From an uncultured Hymenobacter sp. (lineage in GTDB: Bacteria > Bacteroidota > Bacteroidia > Cytophagales > Hymenobacteraceae), in the NCBI GenBank assembly GCA_937871705.1, contig CALMOO010000134.1, positions 1 through 6,192 on the forward strand: 6,192 bases of DNA, given 5' to 3'. The translations under genes and the position numbers were made by a program. The first letter of the stretch is position 1. The number at the start of each line of letters is the position of its first letter. Positions 1 to 4,488 of the stretch are shown in pieces. The notes under the pieces were generated by a model. That model worked only from the letters and a program-made list of their open reading frames with translations. It was not told the DNA's origin and did not search any database.

Positions 1-94
1 ATGTAGCAGTTAACTTTTGACTGTTAGCTTTTCGGCTGCGGCTTTCTAAAACGAAAGCTGATAGCTAACAGCCAAACGCTAACAGCTAATCGAA
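1..94. repeat. Imperfect inverted repeat downstream of the acyltransferase-like gene
   Basis: This non-coding tail lies just past the stop codon of the minus-strand gene ending at 95. Positions 4-29 and 63-88 form an inverted repeat with 22 of 26 positions matching, around a 33-nt centre. Inside the centre is a second perfect 6-bp stem, 41-46 with 53-58. The arms are built from short TAGC/GTTA words, so each arm is also weakly repetitive internally. No U-run follows the stems on the minus strand, so it is not a classical intrinsic terminator. It could be a dispersed REP- or MITE-like unit, or an RNA-stabilising 3' structure. A 15-mer from it recurs with one mismatch at 3486-3500. The structure is seen directly; its function is unknown. 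Confidence 0.6.
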
Positions 95-727
95 TCAAAC
101 TTGTTTCGCGGGGTTGCCAAATACCGTTTGGTTGGCGGGCACGTCGGCCACCACTACCGAGCCGGCACCCACGCGGGCTTTGTCGCCCACTTTCACGCCG
201 GCTACTAGCACGGCGCCTGCGCCCACAAAAGCGCCCGCGCCCACACTGGCCCCTACCCCCACCTGGGCACCGCTGCCGAGCTGGGCGTAGTCGCCTACGT
301 TGGCCTGGCCTTCGACCACGGCATTGGGGCCCACCAGAATGCCCGCGCCAAGCTTGGCGGTGGCGGCCACTACGGCGTTGGGGCCAACGTAATTGCCATG
401 GCCCAATTCGGCATGCACTGATACGCTGGCTCGCTGATGAATGCAATTGACAGGCACCACCTCGTACTCGTCGTGCAGCATCTTGGTAAGGCTGCGGCGG
501 CTGGCCGAATCTTCGGTAGCCACGAAAACTTCGCACTTTTTGCCTAGCAGCTTCAGCAGCTCACCGTCGTCGGTGTTGCCCATCACGGGCACGTCGAGCA
601 ACTCGGTATTATGCAGTTTGGGGTCGTCATCGAGAATGCAGTACACGACCACTTCATTAGAGAGAAAAGCATCCAACGCGGCCGTACCGATGGCCTGAGC
701 GCCGAGAATGATAACAGGGTTTTCCAT
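95..727 (-). CDS. PglD/NeuD-like sugar O-acyltransferase family protein (left-handed beta-helix)
   Basis: The product is 210 residues from the ATG at 727. A TTG two codons upstream (733) is less likely, because the ATG sits directly before the conserved start of the domain. Residues 2-90 resemble the PglD N-terminal nucleotide-binding-like domain: a hydrophobic strand, G9-AQAI-G14, then an acidic ILDDD turn at 31-35. Residues from about 100 to 195 are hexapeptide repeats rich in V/A/G, predicted to form a left-handed beta-helix. The C-terminus (VFGNPAKQV) matches the usual V-G-x-PAK ending of the family. Family members typically transfer acetyl from acetyl-CoA to nucleotide-linked amino sugars or sialic acid. 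In my alignment from memory the catalytic His of PglD (its E-H-E stretch) falls on G140 of V-V-E-G-Q, so activity may be altered or lost. The gene lies 50 nt after a membrane-protein gene and may be cotranscribed with it. No sugar-nucleotide genes are adjacent, so the substrate cannot be named. Confidence 0.85.
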   Translation of the reverse strand: MENPVIILGAQAIGTAALDAFLSNEVVVYCILDDDPKLHNTELLDVPVMGNTDDGELLKLLGKKCEVFVATEDSASRRSLTKMLHDEYEVVPVNCIHQRASVSVHAELGHGNYVGPNAVVAATAKLGAGILVGPNAVVEGQANVGDYAQLGSGAQVGVGASVGAGAFVGAGAVLVAGVKVGDKARVGAGSVVVADVPANQTVFGNPAKQV

Positions 728-734
728 AGGCAAG

Positions 735-760
735 CAAAGTTACGCGCTGGGGAAATGCAA
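735..760 (-). promoter_or_regulatory. Candidate Bacteroidota promoter for the acyltransferase-like gene
   Basis: On the minus strand TAACTTTG (735-742) is an exact match to the Bacteroidota -7 consensus TAnnTTTG. A TTG at 758-760 could serve as the -33 element, but the 15-nt gap is shorter than usual. The box ends only 7 nt before the ATG at 727, so a transcript from here would be leaderless or nearly so. The element lies in the 50-nt gap after the upstream membrane-protein gene. The motif match is seen; promoter activity is inferred. Confidence 0.4.
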
Positions 761-777
761 CTCACTTATTTACTCCT

Positions 778-2082
778 TCACCATTTCAGCAGCTTGCGAG
801 CGTAGTCATTTTGGAGCAGCAGCCACAGTAGCCAGGGCAACATGACCGCGCGGTAGCGGTGCAGCGTGCCCAGATTGGGGGTGCTCAGGCCGATGAGGGC
901 GGCCAGCACTACGCAGTAGAGCAGCAGCGCCAGCACCAACGCGGCGGGTAGCCGGCCGGGCCGCCCTTGCACCACCGCGAAAAGGGCGAGCAGCAGCAGC
1001 CCAAGTAGCAGCAGGTTTTCGAGCCCGGCCGCTAGATAAGGCAGGGCCGCCTTTTCGCCGAGCCAGGGCCGCGTTATGGTTTGGGCGGCGGCCAGGGGCG
1101 CATGGGCCAGGATACTAGCTACAGTTGGCTGCAGATGAGCATACTCCACGTGCGGCTGCCCCACAGAGGTAGCGATGCCGTGCGTATAGTTTAGCCACAA
1201 CTGGCTGGTTACAAAATCCCGCGATACGGGTTCGCCCCCTATGGCCACGGCCGCAGCCCCGGCCGCTAGCAGGCCAACCAAAAGCATCACCAGCTGCATT
1301 CCCCAGCCAAGCCGCAACCAGCCGCGCCGCTCGGCTGCTGCTACCCCCCCCAAAGCCAGCAAACTAGCTAGCAGCGGCAGGGCGAAAAAATAGCGCATGC
1401 GCAGGTGTAGCCAAGCCAAGCCCGCCACCAGCAGCCACCTCCCAGCGCTCGGCGCCCAGTGGTGGCTGCGTGCCGCCTGGTGCGGGGCGGGGGGTAGGAG
1501 ACCACTACCATAGAGATGGTTCAATACCAACATAGTAAGGGCTGCGCCACTGCCTAGCAGCAAGGTTTCTTTCGTAACGCCCGACGTCCACCATACTATT
1601 GACGGCCACAGCAAAAAAGCTACTATCCCCGCTCCTGCTGGCGTAGCCGGAAACCGCTGGGTCAGCGTGCGTACCAGCCCCCAACAGGCCACGAAACAGC
1701 CTAGGCTCAGGTACAGGCCATTCAGCCAGCTAGTGCCCAAGGAGGCAAAATTCAGCATTCCAGCAATCTTACTGATGAACAACGTATTAGACCACTGATA
1801 CAGGATACGCATTTTCCCACCCTCGCGCAGTTGGTGGCTTTGCAACAGCGCCCAATATGCGCTCGGTTGCGCCCAGAACTGCTCCGTATATGCTCGGCCC
1901 AAAAAATTTATTCGCTGCAAGTCAGGCCCATCTTGTATTACCCCTGCCACCAGGCGCAGCGCCAGCGTGGGCAGCAGCCAGCGGCGCAGACTAGGGCCCG
2001 CCAGGCGATGCTCGCGCCGCAGCCAGTAGCCGAGTGCTAGGGCCAGCAGCAGGTTCAGGAAGATGGCCAGCGCTACCCTCAT
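778..2082 (-). CDS. Polytopic inner-membrane protein of unknown function (possibly glycan-related)
   Basis: The product is 434 residues, very hydrophobic, with roughly 10-12 predicted membrane segments. Clear ones lie near residues 3-20, 35-49, 121-137, 152-166, 172-190, 216-227, 231-249, 262-281, 355-372, 379-398 and 412-423. Two polar stretches may be exposed loops: about 50-100 and 284-340. Notable motifs are W165-TSGVTKE at the end of a membrane segment and a conserved-looking STPNLGTLHRYR at 400-411 just before the last segment. Both remind me of uncharacterised Bacteroidota membrane proteins loosely resembling Wzy-type polymerases or GT-C glycosyltransferases. That is a recollection, not a search result, and I see no diagnostic GT-C acidic motif near the N-terminus. 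The ATG overlaps the stop of the DUF2851 gene as ATGA, so translation of the two is probably coupled. A surface-glycan role fits the acyltransferase-like gene downstream, but no function is shown. Confidence 0.75.
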   Translation of the reverse strand: MRVALAIFLNLLLALALGYWLRREHRLAGPSLRRWLLPTLALRLVAGVIQDGPDLQRINFLGRAYTEQFWAQPSAYWALLQSHQLREGGKMRILYQWSNTLFISKIAGMLNFASLGTSWLNGLYLSLGCFVACWGLVRTLTQRFPATPAGAGIVAFLLWPSIVWWTSGVTKETLLLGSGAALTMLVLNHLYGSGLLPPAPHQAARSHHWAPSAGRWLLVAGLAWLHLRMRYFFALPLLASLLALGGVAAAERRGWLRLGWGMQLVMLLVGLLAAGAAAVAIGGEPVSRDFVTSQLWLNYTHGIATSVGQPHVEYAHLQPTVASILAHAPLAAAQTITRPWLGEKAALPYLAAGLENLLLLGLLLLALFAVVQGRPGRLPAALVLALLLYCVVLAALIGLSTPNLGTLHRYRAVMLPWLLWLLLQNDYARKLLKW

Positions 2083-3425
2083 ATGCCGGCCGGGCGGGGG
2101 GGTAGGGCGGCAGCTTCGGGCACGCGGCGGCCAGCCCCACCGCCCACCAGCCTACCCCCAATGGCGCAATGCAGGCAGCGCCGGGGCTCGCAGTAGCTTT
2201 TGTGCAAAGCCAGCAGGCCCTGCGAGTCGGCGGCGGTACAGTGCTCGAAGCCCAAGTCCTGGTAGAGGTCGGTGTACTGATTGTGCTCGGCGGGCAGCTC
2301 GGAGAGCAAGGTAATGCTGCTTTCGACCAGCGTAGGCTGGCCGATGTGGCGGGCGTAGGCTACGCGCAGGGGCACTACCACATTGGTAATGAGCAAGTCT
2401 ATACTGCTTTTACCCAAGCTGGGCACTTTGCCCGGTCGGCCGGGCCGAAAGTGCGTGCGCCAATATTCCGGGGCGGGCGCGCCGGCAAAAAATTCGGTAA
2501 GCGCCGCCACGCTCTGGGCCGTGAGCAGGGCATCGAACAAGGCAGGGCGGCAGTGCAGCAGCCCCACCAGCTGCCCTAGCCGCACAGCCGGGAAATTAGC
2601 GGGCCGCAGGCGCAAATAATTCCACTCGTGGGTGGCCAGCGCGGCGGCGCCTAGCCCATACTTGTGCCGCAAGAACTCGTGCTCCTGCCGCCGGTCGCGG
2701 ATATAGTCGTCGGCCGCCGTTTCGTCGTTTCCCACCAAAAAGCCGGCTTGCCCAAACAGCAGCGCTTCCAGCTGGCGCGCATCGTGGCGGTGGCGGCGCA
2801 GCACGCTCAGCGGCACCGCTTTCGCCAAACGGGCCAGCGGCTCGCTGTTTTTTTGGAAGCCAAAGGCTGCGGCCAGCGCGTGGTAGGCGGTGGCCTCCCA
2901 ATCGTGGGCCAGGTGCTGGTGCAGCTCGGCAATGGCGTCGGCCTTGCGCTCTACGCGCTCTAGCAGGGCGCGCTCGGTCATCATGGTGCGCACCAACTGC
3001 GGCACTTGGCTTAGCAGCGGCGCGCAGGGTAGCGCGGCGGCCGGCGGCGCTTGCATCAGCGCCTCGTAGCGCCCTAGCAGCTCAGGCGCCAGGCGTGTGG
3101 CCAGGGGTAGGGCCGGAATGAGGCTGCCGTTAGTGCGGTGCACGTCAGCATCGGCCTGGTACACTACGTGCAGCACCACCTGGTCGTATTTGGCATCGAC
3201 CTGATGATTATGCCGCTGCCAGTCAGAAGCGCGCAAATGGATTTCTACCGCGCCGTTCCATTCCACGTCGCCCAGGCGCAGGCGGGCGTTGAGGAAGTCG
3301 GGTCCGGCATCGGCATTGCGCTGGCCGGCGCGCAAAACCTGAATTTCCTCGCCCGCCGTGGTGCGCAGGTCGACTTTATCAAAGTATTGATGCTGCCAGA
3401 CGTAGTGGAGGAAATCTTCGCGCAT
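2079..3425 (-). CDS. DUF2851 family protein
   Basis: The product is 448 residues, close to or slightly longer than what I recall for the family (about 420-430). The N-terminus is typical: MREDFLHYVW, then N-ADAGPDFLNA (37-47) and GAVEIHLRASDW (58-69), then H72/H74 and the DQVVLHVVY strand (81-89). The middle (about 145-300) is helical and rich in charged residues. Near the C-terminus lies Y411-C412-x4-C417-x2-C420-AIG, the family's cysteine signature. The last 20 or so residues are a low-complexity Gly/Ala/Pro/Arg tail. No signal peptide or membrane segment is visible, so it is probably cytoplasmic. The family has no established function. The conserved D43, E61 and H63 could suggest a PD-(D/E)XK-like nuclease core, but that is speculation. 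The gene begins 239 nt after lolA, beyond a terminator, so it probably starts a new unit. Its stop overlaps the start of the next gene by 4 nt. Confidence 0.9.
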   Translation of the reverse strand: MREDFLHYVWQHQYFDKVDLRTTAGEEIQVLRAGQRNADAGPDFLNARLRLGDVEWNGAVEIHLRASDWQRHNHQVDAKYDQVVLHVVYQADADVHRTNGSLIPALPLATRLAPELLGRYEALMQAPPAAALPCAPLLSQVPQLVRTMMTERALLERVERKADAIAELHQHLAHDWEATAYHALAAAFGFQKNSEPLARLAKAVPLSVLRRHRHDARQLEALLFGQAGFLVGNDETAADDYIRDRRQEHEFLRHKYGLGAAALATHEWNYLRLRPANFPAVRLGQLVGLLHCRPALFDALLTAQSVAALTEFFAGAPAPEYWRTHFRPGRPGKVPSLGKSSIDLLITNVVVPLRVAYARHIGQPTLVESSITLLSELPAEHNQYTDLYQDLGFEHCTAADSQGLLALHKSYCEPRRCLHCAIGGRLVGGGAGRRVPEAAALPPRPAGI

Positions 3426-3526
3426 ATAGGGGGTAGGGCAAGCTTAAGCCGGCACCACGGGGCCACAAAGTCAGCAGGCCAAATCAAAGCTGACAGCTAA
3501 GCCGTGCCGTGGCTGCTGGTGATAGC

Positions 3527-3566
3527 GTAAAAATAGAACAGCCTGCTTGGTAAGAAGCAGGCTGTT
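3527..3566 (-). terminator. Intrinsic terminator of lolA
   Basis: Positions 3537-3548 and 3555-3566 form a perfect 12-bp stem with a 6-nt loop. On the minus strand the stem is followed by CTATTTTTA, giving the U-rich tail of a Rho-independent terminator. It lies about 100 nt after the lolA stop and about 110 nt before the DUF2851 start, which separates the two transcription units. The intervening 3567-3664 holds no gene or strong motif that I can see. Reading the stem from the opposite strand gives no U-run, so it appears to act in one direction only. Confidence 0.85.
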
Positions 3567-3664
3567 ACGGGAATCAAGAAATCTTTAAAATTAAAAGCCG
3601 AAAGTTGCCAAGCGCTTGCACGTTGGCCTTTTCAGCTCAGGGCCAGCCGAAGCTTACCTACGGC

Positions 3665-4309
3665 TTAGCGCAAGTCCACCACCTTCACGCCGGGGTGCTT
3701 GGCCTTGTCAAAGGCAAACGCGTTGTCCGCCACTGGCACGTTGGCCTTGAAGTTTTTGAGAGTAAACGTGGTACGGGTACCATTCTTCTTAAACGTCTTC
3801 ACGTTGTGGATAGATTTGTCGGCCGTGCCCACGACGAGTTGCACTTTAAATACATCATTCTTGCGGTCTTCCGGCGACAGCTCGATGAGGTCGCTAGCTA
3901 CCCCTGCATCTTTGAGCGACTTGACATAGGTGTACTTATAGCCCTTTTTGTACATCGTGTACATCTGGGAGGGCGACATATCCTGGTTGTTGGGGTCGGT
4001 GTCGGAGATGTTTACCTCGTTCTCATTTTTGAGGTACGTCCAAGTGGTTTTGCCGTCGTTGAGCACTTCCTGGTCGCTGGTTTTGAGGTGGTATTTCTGG
4101 CCACTCACGGTTACATCGCCTGTGATATTCGACTTAAGCTTGGCCGCGGGGTTTTCCAGCGTTTGCGTAAATCCGGCCTGGAACGACTTGAGCGCCGTGT
4201 ACTTAGCGCTCACAGCATCAAGGATTTTACCGGCCTTGGGGTCTTGCTGGGCGGCGGCAGGCAAAGCCAGAGTAGCGGCCAGGGCCAGCAGGGAAAATTT
4301 CTGAGTCAT
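3665..4309 (-). CDS. lolA: LolA-like outer-membrane lipoprotein carrier protein
   Basis: The product is 214 residues from the ATG at 4309. A TTG 20 codons upstream would give a longer reading, but the ATG places a textbook Sec signal peptide at the N-terminus: MTQK, a hydrophobic core over residues 5-17, and a cleavage site after PAAA (20) before QQ. There is no lipobox cysteine, so the mature protein is soluble and periplasmic. Mature residues such as DPKAGKILDAVSAKY and the following FQAGFTQTL match the LolA N-terminal helix and first strands. The rest is beta-rich with short polar turns, as expected for the half-barrel that shields lipoprotein acyl chains in transit to the outer membrane. 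Sequence divergence from proteobacterial LolA is large, as is usual in Bacteroidota, so related LolA-fold roles remain possible. Its position directly after ftsK matches the E. coli order. A terminator follows it. Confidence 0.9.
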   Translation of the reverse strand: MTQKFSLLALAATLALPAAAQQDPKAGKILDAVSAKYTALKSFQAGFTQTLENPAAKLKSNITGDVTVSGQKYHLKTSDQEVLNDGKTTWTYLKNENEVNISDTDPNNQDMSPSQMYTMYKKGYKYTYVKSLKDAGVASDLIELSPEDRKNDVFKVQLVVGTADKSIHNVKTFKKNGTRTTFTLKNFKANVPVADNAFAFDKAKHPGVKVVDLR

Positions 4310-4316
4310 GGGTAAG

Positions 4317-4342
4317 AAAAACCCGGCCAATTGGGGCCGGGT
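4317..4342 (-). terminator. Terminator-like hairpin just upstream of lolA (ftsK terminator or attenuator)
   Basis: Positions 4321-4328 and 4335-4342 form a perfect 8-bp stem, seven of the pairs G-C, with a 6-nt loop. On the minus strand the stem leads into GGGTTTTTC, so it has the form of an intrinsic terminator for a transcript coming from ftsK. Its base is only 11 nt from the lolA ATG at 4309, and the U-tract occupies most of what would be the ribosome landing site. It may end ftsK transcription, act as an attenuator in the lolA leader, or control lolA translation. I see no good TAnnTTTG box for lolA on the minus strand between here and ftsK. Confidence 0.65.
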
Positions 4343-4374
4343 AAGTTTGATACGCAAAAGCGGGGCCAAAAGGC

Positions 4375-4488
4375 ATTTTCATTTAACAATTATCATTTAT
4401 CATTTAACAGTCTTTCTAGCGCTCTATTCTGCTAAATCGCCCAGCAGAAAGACTGTTAAATGATGAATAATAATTGTTAAATGAAAAT
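4375..4488. repeat. 43-bp near-perfect inverted repeat (MITE/REP-like) after ftsK
   Basis: Arms 4375-4417 and 4446-4488 match at 41 of 43 positions when one is reverse-complemented, around a 28-nt centre. The arms are AT-rich, unlike the surrounding genes, and contain repeated CATTTAAC/CATTTAT words at 4380, 4394 and 4401. The outer end of the right arm includes the last base of the ftsK stop codon. As minus-strand RNA it would form a very long hairpin at the ftsK 3' end. As DNA it could extrude a cruciform. No open reading frame or transposase lies inside. It looks like a small dispersed palindromic element, but copy number elsewhere cannot be seen here. Confidence 0.8.

Noticed and set aside
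24..536. A long Arg/Gly-rich open frame on the minus strand across the acyltransferase-like gene
   Set aside because: It is an out-of-frame shadow of the hexapeptide repeats; its composition is low-complexity and matches no family I know.
2169..2579. Plus-strand open frames opposite DUF2851
   Set aside because: They are antisense to a recognised family, with no recognisable domain and no promoter or ribosome-site support.
3619..3748. 13-mer direct repeat GCACGTTGGCCTT, once inside lolA and once just downstream
   Set aside because: A single short repeat with no extension on either side; the downstream copy is not in a continuing lolA frame, so there is no evidence of a duplicated or broken C-terminus.
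3605..4315. A 236-codon open frame on the plus strand opposite lolA
   Set aside because: It lies fully antisense to a well-supported lolA with a signal peptide and shows no domain of its own. Long antisense frames are common in GC-rich DNA.
4342..4349. TAAGTTTG on the plus strand, a match to the -7 consensus TAnnTTTG
   Set aside because: It points away from lolA and into the palindrome, has no suitably spaced TTG, and no plus-strand gene follows.
4375..4488. Reading the long palindrome as a simple ftsK terminator or as a CRISPR fragment
   Set aside because: The stem is too long and AT-rich for an ordinary terminator, and there is only one pair of arms with no regular repeat-spacer pattern.
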